Shown: positions 11,898 through 41,781 of the stretch, piece by piece
Layout of the letters: each line of letters starts with the position of its first letter
Numbering within the stretch: position 1 is the stretch's first letter
Assembly: GCA_946811695.1 (NCBI GenBank)
Contig: OX328132.1
Span: 100,048,935 to 100,112,934 of the forward strand
Source of the DNA: Gonocerus acuteangulatus
Taxonomy: Eukaryota > Arthropoda > Insecta > Hemiptera > Coreidae
DNA length: 64,000 nucleotides
Reading direction: 5' to 3'
Translations under genes and position numbers: made by a program
Notes under the pieces: generated by a model
What the model was told of the DNA's origin: nothing
What the model saw: only the letters and a program-made list of their open reading frames with translations
Database searches by the model: none

Positions 11898-12990
11898 AAA
11901 TTTGATAAGCTTTCATTTGTTATAGAATGGTCATGTTGCTAGGACGCAGGGTTTCCGAGATATATGTGAAAACCCGAAAAATGGGACCTTCTAAACCCCC
12001 CCTCCCCCCCGGCACAAAGGCTACGGGTGAGGACTTTTGATATTTTGACCTCCTAACTAGCCAAAACAAAGTTATGAAGTTACAAATTGTGTTCCAAACA
12101 TTTCCACGTATAACTCTTAGTTTTCTGGGCTATTAGTCGCTAAATTACTGATTTCACGATGAACACTGAAATAATTTTTATGTTTGAAGGAAAATACATA
12201 AAATAGCAAAGTAATATTTGAAGGGAATGCAATACCCTACAACCCAATAACCGTTATTTATTTTTTGGGTTCATCATTGAAGAGTTATCCCGTCAAAACG
12301 GGGGAAAAAATATGCGGCAAAAGTGTTTTTCCCCAAAATGACAGACTTTCAAGAGCGGATACTTCGAATAGAATAGAACTTGTAGGAAATTTGATAAGCT
12401 TTCATTTGTTATAGAATGGTCATGTTGCTAGGACGCAGGGTTTCCGAGATATATGTGAAAACCCGAAAAATGGGACCTTCTAAACCCCCCCTCCCCCCCG
12501 GCACAAAGGCTACGGGTGAGGACTTTTGATATTTTGACCTCCTAACTAGCCAAAACAAAGTTATGAAGTTACAAATTGTGTTCCAAACATTTCCACCTAT
12601 AACTCTTAGTTTTCTGGGCTATTAGTCGCTAAATTACTGATTTCACGATGAACACTGAAATAATTTTTACGTTTGAAGGAAAATACATAAAATAGCAAAG
12701 TAATATTTGAAGGGAATGCAATACCCTACAACCCAATAACCGTTATTTATTTTTTGGGTTCATCATTGAAGAGTTATCCCGTCAAAACGGGGGAAAAAAT
12801 ATGCGGCAAAAGTGTTTTTCCCCAAAATGACAGACTTTCAAGAGCGGATACTTCGAATAGAATAGAACTTGTAGGAAATTTAATCAGCTTTTATTTGTTA
12901 TAGAATAGTCATTTCGCTAGGACGCAGGGTTTCCGAGATATGAGTGAAAACCTGAAAAATGGGACCTTCTAACCCCCCCCCCCCGACACA
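11886..12990 (+). repeat. 489-bp tandem repeat, about 2.3 copies
   Basis: CTTGTAGGAAATTTGATAAG starts at 11890 and 12379, and a variant starts at 12868: an exact period of 489 bp. The first two units are nearly identical over their shared length (for example GCAGGGTTTCCGAGATATAT, then the C-run CCCCCCCTCCCCCCC), while the third is more diverged. This satellite-like block shares sequence with the inverted repeat to its left. Confidence 0.88.
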
Positions 12991-13484
12991 ATGACTACGG
13001 GTGAAGACTTTTGATATGTTCACTTCCTATCCAGCCCAAACAAAGTTACGAAGTCAAAAATTGTGTTCCAAAAATTTCCAACTATAGCTGTTTTCAAGCA
13101 TTCGTTGCCTGGACTGTAACTGTCATCAGGCATACACTATTACTAACTGTACGTAAATTTTACGTCATTCACAAAACTCTGTCAAATTTACTCAAAGAGT
13201 TCACTGATCCCTTTCCCTTTGGTTTTTATAAAATCAGGAATAAAATATAAAGAAATATATCAACATTTGAAAACAATCTATTGAAAAAAACAAACATTGA
13301 AAATCATAAAAAAAAAACAAATAAAACTATGTTATAAAAAAAATTGTTAAAATTAACCAGTAATTTAAAATAACTTAATATGCCTCAAAAATATATATAT
13401 TTATATTTAAAAAAAATACTAAATAATTATAAACAATTCAAACAACTTTTTTTGAGTAGGATCCACAAATTTCCTTTCTATATA

Positions 13485-14035
13485 TCACGCAATAGCTTCT
13501 ACCGCTTTAATATGACAGTCAAATTCTTCTTCTAATTCTCCTTCAATTGGAACCAAGTCAGGGTCGTCATTGAAATTGTCATCCTCTACCTTGATATCAT
13601 CATCCACGTTATGCGGATCCTCTCCATCTAGTTCCACCATTACTTTCAGAATCTCATCCGGATCGCTGTATAATTTTTCAAACTCCATTAATCGCAGAAA
13701 AAATAAAAAGAAGAAATAATCTTCCAAGTAATTTACTAACTCAGCGTAAAATTGACGTGGGACCATCAGCATTTATTGCTAACTGCATGTAAATATGATG
13801 TATACATACACATCAGTATTACTAACTACACGTAATTTTTACGTATCTACTTTTAGGAAAAATTTTGAAAATGAATGAATAAGACTGAAAGATCCACTTC
13901 CCTTGTCATCAGTCAATGGGACACTGACTAGCCTAGGCATAGCTGGGAGGAGAACGGGATCTGTGATTCCCAAACTTACTGGGGAGCAGGCTACATGTCG
14001 CGCACGTAATTTTTACACATATTAGTGTTCTAGGG
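13485..14035 (-). mobile_element. piggyBac-like transposon, 5' end with transposase N-terminus
   Basis: On the minus strand the element starts CCCTAGAACACTAATATGTG immediately after a TTAA (14036-14039), the terminus and target site expected for piggyBac. It contains repeated blocks of the type CGTAAAAATTACGTG and GCGTAAAATTGACGTGG, which resemble the subterminal repeats of the founding piggyBac element. A 67-residue frame starts at 13688 (MEFEKLYSDPDEIL) and is very acidic, as piggyBac transposase N-termini are. It stops at 13485, long before a DDE domain. A related block at 13130-13165 may mark the other end, but no second TTAA-CCCT terminus was found. The element is broken or internally deleted. 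It lies 294 bp downstream of the caspase stop codon. Confidence 0.6.
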
Positions 14036-14332
14036 TTAAAACAATAAAGTGGACAAATAATAGGGAAAATTCCTAATAATATTTTAAGTACATATCAGCC
14101 TCTGATGATATACAGTAATACACCAATAAGAAAGGTAGCATTAGGATTATTGAAATTAAAGAGAAAATATGTTCGGTATATTCTTAAGTGCAGCCAGAAA
14201 AATTAAAAACAAAACAGTATATCTATTACTAAAAACAGAACAAAAACTATAAATTCACATAAAATTTGAACATAAATAACATATAACATTTGAATAAAAT
14301 TATAACTTAAGAAGGAGAGCAAGCTAATAGCA

Positions 14333-31113
<16,781 letters not shown>

Positions 31114-33290
31114 ATTGGATTAACTCAGTGTCAAACACCTAAAACTAAAAACAGAATGATTTCTAAGATGTAGAAATACTATTAAGAAAACTTCTTGGAC
31201 TTTCTTGAGCAATGTGATTTCCCTCTATACGATCATGAACGACCTGTTCAAGCTTAAAGAGAAACTGCATTTGAGTTTATCGTAAATTTTAACCAATACG
31301 TCATTTTCTCCGAACAAACCAAAAATTATAAATTCATTTTTTTATGAATATTTCATATAAGAAAACGTTATCAATTCAATCTGTCCTTTTTGACTACCAG
31401 TGCCCACAATGTTTAAGCTATTAACACAAATTTTGAATATCGTCTTCTTAGTTATTAATTCTCATTAACTCATTTTGGTGTTAAACAAATTTAAAAATCT
31501 AGGCAAAACGGTTAAGAAACTATTAAAAGATTGTTTATATTACCTATAAGGCACAGAGCATGTCAAGGATTGCTGGCTTTTGTCCTGACTATCTTTATCA
31601 TATTGATAACTGAGGTGTCTTCCTTGGTGCACTCCTATTAGGTGTTTTGAGTTTATTGAATTTGATTTCTGTTGGGAAAGGCTTGTACCATCTGATGGAG
31701 TGATCGTGAAAGGCAAATAAGATTATAAAGTCGAGTAATGTTGTTGCGTCTAGTTTGCGCAAGCCTCTTCAGCTTGTCGGAGTGTTTTTGAATGTTCTTT
31801 ATACTGCGATGTCGTCGGTTTAGGAAGCAATTTTGTGTCTGCGTACTGTTCGCCTACGATTTCTACATAGTAAGTTGCAGAGTGCTCATGCGAGTTCTCA
31901 CCCTTGAGCTACGCAGCAAGGGACAGGATATGTGTTGGAGAGGATTGGCCCTACCCTGACTATCATTGTATGTACGCCTGAAGAGGTAAGAGCAGGGCCG
32001 CCACATGGGGGGGGGGGGACAACCGGGTACAGTTTCCCGGGCCCGGGCACCGTGGGGGCCCGGACCGATCCTCGCTAATTGGAAAAAAAAGTACCGAAAG
32101 TGACCTTTGCAGCACCGATTGTCGGCTTTTATTCTCATTTTGCTCAAAACTGAAGATGAAAATAATTTTAAAATGCCCAAAGTTCTATAGTAAAGTACTT
32201 TTATAACGTTTGTCTCATGTGCTGCATTATATGTTTTTCATACTGTTTCTCTATTTTGTGTGTGTCAGAACATGTTGTGGTGGTTTTCTATGATTGTGTT
32301 GCTTCGCAGTGAACTTAGGAATGCACAAGTCAGTAGCGTAATGCTTTATGGCCTCGTGAAATATCCGTTTTTCCTTTATGGGACAATTGTTTGGGTATTA
32401 TGTAATTAACCTAGTCCAGTGCCTTACTGTATATGAAGTTTGTGGCTCCTGATGAGGGTTCATTTCAGTGGAGCTCGTAAAGTACCATCAGTTATTATTA
32501 TTGCTGTCTCAAGACGAGCATGTCTGTTGTTTGAAGTCATATTTTGGACGTTATATCTTAAAATGTTATTTCAGGGTTAGCAGCCGTTTTATGTAGTCTC
32601 TTGCATGCTGGTGTTGTCGTCTTTCTGAAGTTTCGTTCTGAATAAGCCCAAGTAATGACAGCCGGGCGCTCGATTTTTATATGCTCTTTGGAAATTCTCT
32701 TCAGTTTTTATATAATTGTGAGTTGCACGCAATATTTCTTTAAGCCGATTAGGGGGGTTTATGCAATGATACCGCGTATGTCTAATGCCGCTGAAGACTC
32801 CACGTATGCGTGTCTATTAGGGTGACTGAAGTCTTTTTTAGAGACCTAGGGACCCTCCCATTTTGTTACATCTAATAAAAGAATAATCTATGCAAAATCT
32901 CAGCACCCTAGAACATACGGAAGGCAGTGCTCAACAACGTTTAGTTTTCATATATTTCTGAGAAACACTTAAGTTTAGAAAATTTTTGTTTGTTTGTTTC
33001 TTAAGATTCAGAAGTTTAAAAAGCTGTTGATCTCTTTATTACGTATGATATTAAACATTTTCAGCATTATAGACATCAGGGTACTGGAATGTAAAAGAGT
33101 TATAAAACTTCAAATATTTGTTACTTTCGGGTATTTAACGCCTTTATTGTTTCAGTTTTTTTAAACTACAAAATTTCACTTAGGAAGATCATTATGGTTT
33201 ATTCATTAATAGAAACTGAAATAAAGAATTAAGCCAGTGAAAGAATCTAGTTTATTTTTGAAAGTGTGAACAATTTTTTAATCAAAATGA
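31114..33290. other. Upstream region of caspase gene; decayed repeats
   Basis: No intact gene is seen. The block at 31540-31860, read on the minus strand, gives a run like RRHRSIKNIQKHSDKLKRL without stops but matches no family I can name with confidence. A GC-rich stretch at 31994-32075 (CAGGGCCGCCACATGG then GGGCCCGGG) resembles hAT-type termini seen in other insects. Confidence 0.35.
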
Positions 33291-34060
33291 CTGTGCTTAA
33301 GAAGCATCTTGCAGGCAGGGTTTACTTAATCGGTGTTAGAAATTAGGATATTTCACAAAGAAGAACCAGCTCCCTACAATAAAAGAAGTTTTGTTAAGAT
33401 TTCGCTTTGTTTTAAGGGAAAAAAAATATCTGCCAGGAACGCTAGTCATGGAACAATTGAAGAATTGACTGAACTTTGGAGCAAAGCCCTAATCCCGACT
33501 AAATATAGCGAGGATTCGATTGAAAAACTTGAAAATATGCATTCACAATGGCTACTTTTAAAGAAAATAAAGGCAGAAAACCAGAAAAACAAAGAACAAA
33601 CGAGCAATCATTTTTAGGCAAAATGGGAAAGCGTTTTGAGATTGCCCATGGAGATGCTCTAATTCTCAGGAAAATATGACAAGACAACGATTTTTTAATT
33701 GGCCAAATAACTAAGAGAAAAATGATCATTTCATCTCAAGGCAAAGAGTATATTAAAATACAAGAAAGATTTGATAAAGAAGATGAGAGAAGAGAAAAGT
33801 CTGTTTCTGCTGCAAAATCCACGTCCTCTTCTATTAATAATTATTAATTATTACAAGATGATGACTTAAATGATAGTTCAAGTGCTAAAAGCAGTTCTGA
33901 CAATGGTTCTCATGATGAATTAAATCAACCTTCGTCAAAAAAAGAGTTAGAAAAAGTTTAAGGTGGCAAGAGCGAAGATGTTTCTTAATCAAACGCTAAA
34001 AAGAGCCTTTTTGAACTTGGAGCCAGTTCCAAAGAAAAAATTTAAAGACTTCATTTTTAT
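33290..34060 (+). pseudogene. Degenerate transposon-associated ORF, unnamed family
   Basis: Frames at 33430-33840, joined across stops and shifts, read TIEELTELWSKALIPTKYSE, then KMGKRFEIAHGDALILRKI and SKEYIKIQERFDKEDERREK-like sequence, followed by an acidic Ser-rich tail (33850-34010). The 'F-IAHGDAL' wording recalls an uncharacterised protein type often repeated in arthropod and cnidarian genomes. At least five in-frame stops make it non-functional here. The family name and function are unknown to me. Confidence 0.4.
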
Positions 34061-35011
34061 TATGGTCTTCATTATAAAATATACTTATTTTTAACGTGGT
34101 TTCTTATTTAAAATAACCAAATAAATTTAAGTTTTTGTATGCTAACATGTCTTGTCATTTTGTCACATAAACACAAAGTGCGTGTACATAAATACGAATG
34201 ACCTGTCTTTCGTGACCGTTATGAACATCAAGATTTCTCGTGGGATTTTCGATGGATTGCTTCATCTGATCGACGATATAAGCATGTTTCCTCCCTTATG
34301 GAAGGATAAACAACTCATTAATATTTAAATAACAAATTATATTTACTTTGTGAGTTTTCATTAGGCACCTCTGCACAAGCTTAACCCTAAATACTATGTT
34401 TATAAAGTCATTTCACATTCTACTAGAGAACCTGATTTCATATTAAAGTTAATCAAAATCGGACCAGTTTTGTTGATGGAACGTCAAAACTTCTAAGGGA
34501 GATATCATAAGCGGCTTTCCGGCCGAAACTATACATAGGTAGGAAACAAATTATACCATAAAAAACCAAACAAATTATACCATTCTTTTACTCGTACCAT
34601 AATTTAGGAAAAAATGTACTTTTTGTATTTGTTATAAACACTCGTTGCTGAGGAATTTGAAAAGATGAAATATGTTAAGCGCGACGAGCCTTACTTGTAG
34701 ATTGATGCCAGCTGCTACAATAAACTAGTGGGAGATTTTGGCGGGAAAATTCTATTCAAGCATAGTAAAAGTAACCTCCCCCCCCCTCCGATTGACCGAT
34801 GTAGTTCATTTTTACAACACTTCTTTATTATTAGATACCCAGGACGTATACCGCGTTTCGTTATAATACAACCGAAATTACGATCGGTATGAGCAAATTT
34901 GTAATTTGGGTCCGGAGTAACCCCCCTCCCCTGCTAATGAACGAATTTAGTTTATTTTTGCTACACATTTTTCTCTTCAGTTGACCAAAACGAATAACTA
35001 TACATATGTGT

Positions 35012-35012
35012 A

Positions 35013-35062
<50 letters not shown>

Positions 35063-36110
35063 TTTGAACTGGGCCATTTTCGGTGTCTATTAGGATCGAT
35101 AAATATTCGAAGAAATTTTTCAAAAATTCCGTCATAAGTGTAACTTCAATAGATACTTTCATTCGGAAGAAAGTGCTAAAAGTCAGACTCACAGGAACTG
35201 CATCATCTTATTTCGGTTCCGTTCTTACTCCTAGTGTCATTTGGAAAGCTTGAAATAGAATCAGACATTATTTTGGTTTGACCTTCCTGAAATACATTTA
35301 TGGCCCCAGATACGTGACAGATGACAAGGGTACTCCTACCTGGAAACATGACTCCCGGCCTACTACGTTCCCTCTAGGCAACCACTATTACCAAACAGTT
35401 TCTTATTTTGTTGTCTTCTTTTACTATAATACTAATTCTACAGATAAATGCAAAAAAAAAAACAGACAATTTAAAAGTGAGTTAAACAACTACAAAAACT
35501 CGTCCACAAGAGCAAAACAAACAAACACATTTGAAGTTTTAAGCACTTATTTCTCCGATTGACATCGCCTAATCGAAAATTACTTTAAAACCTTTTTTGT
35601 AGAAAAGTTAGCAAACTTTCGAATGATCACCTTCTACGTACGACGATTTTCCAACAGTTTTCGAGATATTAAGGAAAATATAGGAAGTTCCCAAAACTTT
35701 TAATGTCTATTATTAAAATAATTTATTCTAATCCTTCCTTAACTCCAAATGAACCAAAATTTAAACATGTCAGTTTAGATTAATTTCAAATATGTAGAAA
35801 ATAGTTCAATTAAATCCCACGATTCTAAGTACCCAGACCAAAGATAACAAGTTATAAAAATATTGTTTTCACTTTTCACAAAAACGGTTACAGATATTGC
35901 CTAAAAATTTGTTTCATTCTTTTCCCTAGGTGATATAGGTTCCCCAGGAACCTATATAAATTAGTACCTGCAAGTATATGAACTCAAAAACGTAAGCGCT
36001 TCGATTTTTTTCGCGCGAATCCCGCTTCAAAAACAATGTTCCCGTGGAAGGATTCATCTGGTTAACGAACATGACCTTTCAGATCAGATGAATGGATATT
36101 GACTACACTT
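35012..36110 (+). mobile_element. TA-core repeat family, fragments (copy 5)
   Basis: A TA array at 35012-35052 is followed by a diverged 'ggccattttcggtgtctat' block. A separate left end, TCAGACTCACAGGAACTGCA, starts at 35182 and runs through the ATTTCTCCGATTGACATCGC block to the GTAAGCGCTTCG block near 36000. The copy ends near 36110 without TA array or 3' hairpin. Confidence 0.7.
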
Positions 36111-36439
36111 GTACATATTTACTAAATTGATCAAAGATAGTAAGATAATCCTCTTCGTCCTAAAGAATTAGGCGATAAGTGGCCCTTAGCCAGTATCCTT
36201 CTGAAGCCTTCTACCGATGGATCTCGTAATTAGGGTATGTTCAGCAGAATATATGCTTGTTTTTAACAAATTGGATATTTCAGTTCAATTTTATAAATTC
36301 CCCGTAGAATTGAGCTGTAGGAATTGTATCCTTTAAATATTTTCGGTAATTTTGTTTCACATCTTCATAGATCTAACTTTCTAAAAATCCAAAAGAAGTA
36401 TTATAAACATTCAATATGTAGAACGTGAAAGCCACAGTA

Positions 36440-36840
36440 AGCAAGTGGATTGTTTAATCAGGCAACAAATTGCTTTATGACTTTTGCCCTTTAGAAATTT
36501 ACGGCAACAGTTTTAAGACAATTATGAAAGTTTATGGCAAATTCAACTCAATCCGTGGTTTTTTAATACGTAATTCTAAAACTCACATTGTTCCCATTTT
36601 TCTGAAAAAAGTTGAATATTTCACCTTTAAACCGTTGTTTAATTCGATTTCCCACGTCAATTTCCCTATATAAACTGTGCCTGAATGCCAATAATTTTAA
36701 AACCGTTGGCGTTACAATTTTAGCGCGATTTCAATAGAGAAACAATGTTCGCAATGTCCCGAATCATCCTTGATTTATAAATAGATTTTCATTTTCATCG
36801 GGAGGAACGAAAGACACTAAACGTTTCAATGAATTAAGCT
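36440..36840 (+). mobile_element. Diverged TA-core repeat fragment
   Basis: CGTTGGCGTTACAATTTTAGCGCGATTTC (about 36706-36734) resembles the conserved GTAAGCGTTACG…GCGCGAATTTC block of the other copies. The preceding sequence is weakly similar. No termini are visible. Confidence 0.4.
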
Positions 36841-37135
36841 ACCCCTCGTTAAATAATTAAACCTATATGTGTTTGTTATTACACTCCGAACGTGTAAAAA
36901 CTTCAACTTAGGACAGGACCCGAGTCCAGTAAAAACGATCGAGAACTAAATAAAGCCAACAAATTTAGCCAAACAAATATTCATTCCAAACGAATAATGT
37001 TTTAATTAGATAATTTCTCTCAAAGTGGCTAAGTTGGAAATTATCTTTTATTCATAAACGGTGAGAAAAATAATGTTTCTGGTAATTTGAAATAATTAAA
37101 ATATAGTTTCAATAAACATTGCCTTAAATTTGTTA

Positions 37136-37373
37136 CATGGGCGTACATAAGGGGGGGGGGCTGAAGGGGCTGTAGCCCCTTGGTAAAAATGTGTCATAAA
37201 AACCTTAAAAATAAAATCATTTAGTTCGGAAAAATAAATGTTTATGGGTGTAATAGCTTTTTAATTGGTTAATTAATCAGGCTAACTATTCCAAGTTCTA
37301 GATTGGTAGTATTCCATACCCCCTAATACTCTCAGTCCCCCCCCCCCGAAATTATTTTCTATATACGCCCATG
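37136..37373. mobile_element. hAT-type MITE, 238 bp
   Basis: It begins CATGGGCGTACATAAGGGGG and ends TATATACGCCCATG. A perfect 8-bp duplication, ATTTGTTA, flanks it at 37128-37135 and 37374-37381. The target is not a TA-core repeat, so this is an independent insertion. Confidence 0.88.
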
Positions 37374-37443
37374 ATTTGTTAATTTAGTTCTTTATATTTA
37401 ATTTAATCACTTACTCAACGAAACTACAATAAATTTATTGTTA

Positions 37444-37447
<4 letters not shown>

Positions 37448-37506
<59 letters not shown>

Positions 37507-37691
37507 AAAATTTAATCCACCACTATAATCGAGATCTGAAACGTGAAAAATTTGAGTCTGCACTTATTTTATCCACAAAAATAAATTATTTTTTTAGTTT
37601 GTTTCTTCCCATTCTGCAGAGCGGAACTAAAGGTCTCAAAACAATGATGGGTCCAATTTTCTTGTATCTTTATCTATGAATACACTCACAC

Positions 37692-37755
<64 letters not shown>

Positions 37756-37760
37756 GTGTG
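37448..37760. repeat. Two TA arrays with a diverged TA-core 3' block
   Basis: TA arrays at 37448-37500 and 37697-37753, the second followed by a GT run (37756-37779). Between them, GATCTGAAACGTGAAAAATT resembles the family's 'ggggttctgaaacgcgaaatt' block. Confidence 0.75.
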
Positions 37761-37892
37761 TGTGTGTGTGTGTGTGTGTTGTATAATTCACATTCTAAAA
37801 TCCACAAATGTTGTCAGAATTTGTATAAATTAAGCAAAAACTACTTTTCCCATAGCGCTTACTTCTCTGAGTTAAAAAACGTCCATTTACGC

Positions 37893-38022
37893 TTTTTAGC
37901 ACGGTTCCTCCTCCTTCCATAGGGAGGAAACCCGCTTATGAGGTTGATCTCCAGGCGCAATTCGGAAATGCAGACTCAAATTTTTCACGTTTCAGATCAC
38001 GATTATAGTGGTGGCTTAAATT

Positions 38023-38089
<67 letters not shown>

Positions 38090-38848
38090 ACCATATATCT
38101 GTGTGTGTGGGTGTGAGTGTATAAATATACGTATTTGTATGTTTGCTCTTCCACCAGGACAAAAATTGTCAGAATATTCATGTTTCATAGTTGATGCGCC
38201 ATTAAAAAATAAATAAATAAAATAAAAATAAAAAAAAATAAAAAATTCACGTTTCAGAACCCATAGACCACGAAAATAATATATAATATAAATATATATG
38301 TCTGTTTGCTCTTTCACGCGCTCAAAAATGGTCCGATTTTGATTAAATTTGGTACAAAAATACTTTGTTCAATTGTTCAAAAGGCCAAGTTCGTTAACTA
38401 GCATAATCCACCAACCGAAACACGGTTTAGTGGCGAATTTCCCGCGACAAAAATCGTTGCGCTTAGGGCGTTTCGTTTGTAGGCTTCGGGGTCCTTTTTC
38501 TGTGGGTCATCTAACATAGGACAACGAATCAAACCATTTTGAGGCTATATCAATCGCCATTTTCGAGAAAAGTAAAAAAAAAAAAAACTGATTTGTGTAA
38601 CTAATTTTCGGTTTGTGTACTTAAAATCGTGGAATTCAGTTGAAAAATTGTCTACGTGCTTGAAACTGATCCAAACTAAGATGTTTACATTTTGGTTACG
38701 TCTGTAGTTAAGAAATTATAAGACAAAAATATTTTATTAGCTGGCTAGGAACGTTTTGGGATCTTCGTATATTTTCATTAATATCTCGAAAACTGTCAGA
38801 AAATTGTGCTAAATTTTTCATGGCGTTTTATAATATGCCGGGCCCACA
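37893..38848 (-). mobile_element. TA-core repeat family, diverged copy (copy 6)
   Basis: In minus orientation the 3' end begins TTTTTAGCACGGTTCCTCC. A TA array (38025-38082) and the conserved blocks ATGGTCCGATTTTGATTAAA and AAGTTCGTTAAC follow. It is interrupted at 38188-38244 by a SINE-B tail. It abuts, head to head, the left end of the next copy at 38858. Confidence 0.75.
38188..38244 (+). mobile_element. Ultra-short SINE-B tail insertion
   Basis: ATTCATGTTTCA (38176-38187) and ATTCACGTTTCA (38245-38256) flank a 57-bp insert reading TAGTTGATGCGCCATTAAAA plus an A-rich tail. Only the last bases of SINE-B are present. Confidence 0.7.
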
Positions 38849-38857
38849 AAAAAAAAG

Positions 38858-41712
38858 TCCGACTCGCAGGAACTGCAGCATCTTAGCGCGGTTCCGTTCA
38901 TGTCCCTAGTGCCATTTGATAAGCTTAGAAAAGAAATAAACTTACTTTTTTTTATATATCTCGTGAAAATCCTCTCGAACATCTCGAATAAAAGTGATTT
39001 TAAGGCGTCAGGGACACCGACAGTAACTAACTTTTACACAGAAGCGGAAATTACAGAATCCGGCTCTCATTCTAAAGCAAAGCTCTATAAATCAATACAA
39101 AATATGCCTAATAAAGCCTTTCTAGAGGATACAGAAGCATGGGCGTATATGAGGGGGGGGGGGCTGAGGGGGCTGCAGCCCCACCCGAAATTTTGAATTG
39201 ATGATAAAAACTTCTCGTAAAACCCTTAAAAATAAATTAAATAAGATCACTTAGTTCATAAAACATATTTTATTTTAGGTGTAATAGCGTTTTAGTTGCC
39301 TAAAACTATTCCAAGCTCTAAATATTTAGTATTCCATACCCTGGAAATGGTCTCAGCCCCCCCCCCCCCGAAATTATTTTTATATACGCCCATGTACAGA
39401 AGGATCAAGAAGGAGTACACAAGATTGAGTAGAATACCCTGCCTAATATAGCCTAAATAGAATAATATGCCGAATAAAACCTATCTAGTAAATACACAAG
39501 GACAAATAAAAGTCTTGAGGAATAACAAGTCAAGAAAAAAAACTTTATTTAACAAAATAAAACAAAGTTTAGTTGTCCAACTAGAATAGAATAATATACC
39601 TAATTAAGTCTATGGAGTAGATACAAATGGACCAAAAACAAGTCTTGTGGAATATTGTTTTTTTTTCTAATTAAATACTTTTTATCAATATTTAGTATAT
39701 AACCTTTGTTGAAAACTATTGATTGCTAATTGATGAATCGGTTTACAACTAAGTAGTCTTTATGAATATTTAGTATATAACCTATGTTTGGATCTGAGTT
39801 TTTGGGGTGCTCTCCGCCTAGGCTTTGCATTTGTGTCGGCAGATACCTGGGGTATATTTACAGCTCTTGAGGATTAACACTTAGCAGGTAAATTTCCTGC
39901 GGTCCCCTTGTTTCTACGGGCATTGAACCGCCATATTCGCTCATAGTATCTAAGCGTTGTGAAGTTAATTTTTTGGATTTAGGACTTAATATACATATGT
40001 AGATTAAATCATAGCAAGAAGTAATCCTCCGTCGTCGGTTCTTAACTATGTAGACTCGCTAATGTTATCCAATCTTAGATACATCGTATTTAAAATCCAC
40101 AGCAAAAACACGACATTTCCCCTGCTGAATAAAACTTATATAGAATAATATGCAAAATGAAGCCTATCTAGTGGATAAAAATAGAGGAAAAAAGCCGTTC
40201 GTGGTGGTAGAAAATCTTAAAAGTATTTCGCTCAGAAATCTCCGAAATATTGTCACTAATTTTACGTATCCTGTTTTATAGCCAAATAGATTTATATTCT
40301 ATAATCAATAAGAAAAACCTACTAACAATAAAAAAACTATGGGTAACAGATGAAAATAGGGAATACCAAGAATAATTCTAAAGAACGAAATCAACACCAG
40401 TACTGTAATCTAGATATTCATACGGCATCTTCGAATTCTAACAAACAAAATTATACGTATCCTGTTTTATTGACAAATACATTTGACTACTATAAGCAAT
40501 TAAAAACACTAGGGAATATGCCAAAGAACTCGGAGTAGGAGCCTCAACAGTTTCAAGACATCTGAAGGAAATCGACAAATCCAAAACTGACATTTTATAC
40601 GGTACAGCCTGATATATTTTTAACAATGAATTGTTTTTCTTATTTTAATTAATCTGTTTCATTGTCAAATACATTATCCAACTTTAAGCAATTAAAAAAT
40701 AACAAGGAATAAAAACAAACAAAAAGAACCGTTCGAATAAACGAAATCAATTACTTCAAAGTTTAAGCACTTATTTCTCCGATTGACATAGCCTAACCAA
40801 AAATTGTTTCAGAATCTTTTTTGTAGAACATTTAGTAAACTTTCGCATGGTAACCCTCCCTTTACCAATATTCCTAACCGTCTTCGAGATATTAGGGAAT
40901 GTATACGAAGTTCCCAAAACATTTCATGTCTGTTAATAAAATATTTTATTCTAATCCTTCCTTAGCTCCAAACGTAACCAAAATTTTAACATATTAGTGT
41001 TGATGAAATTCAAACATGCAGAAAATGTTTCAACTGAATCCCATAATTTTAAGTATCAAAATCAAAGACAAAAAGAACAGTTCGAATAAGCGAAATCAAT
41101 TACTTTAAAGTTTTAAGCACTTATTTCTCCGATTGACATCGCCTAATCAAAACTTTTATTAGAACCTTTTTTGTAGTGCATTTAGTAAGCTTTCTAATGG
41201 TATTCTTCCGTTTCCCAAATTCTCAACCTTTTTCGAGATATTAAGGAAAGTATACAAAGTTACCAAAACTTTTTTATGTCTGTTAATAAAATATTATATT
41301 CTAACCCTTCCTTAACTCCAAACGCAACCAAAATTTCAACATATTAGTTTTAATGAAAGTAGAACATGCAGTAAATGTTTCAACTGAATCCCATGATTCT
41401 AAGTACCCAAACCAAAAACGGCATTCAAAAATTATTTTTTCAGTTTTCTCGAAAACGGTTAAAGCTATCGCCTTGAAAATGGTTCCATTCGTTTTCCTAG
41501 CCCAAGAAGCCTATAAAAAGAGTACTTACAAGCTTATGAAGTCAAAAACGTAAGCGTTACGATTTTTTTTTCGCGAATTTCGCCCCAAACGCCAGCTTCC
41601 AGTGGGCGGATTTTGCTGGTTAACGAACTTGACCTTTCAAATTGGACGATAGATTTTTGTACCAAATTTCATCACAATCGGACCATTAGGGAAGCCAGAA
41701 ATCCGCGAACAG

Positions 41713-41781
<69 letters not shown>

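Noticed and set aside
31540..31860. Possible gene on the minus strand upstream of the caspase
   Set aside because: A basic stretch without stops is visible, but it breaks soon after and I could not place it in a family, so no gene is called.
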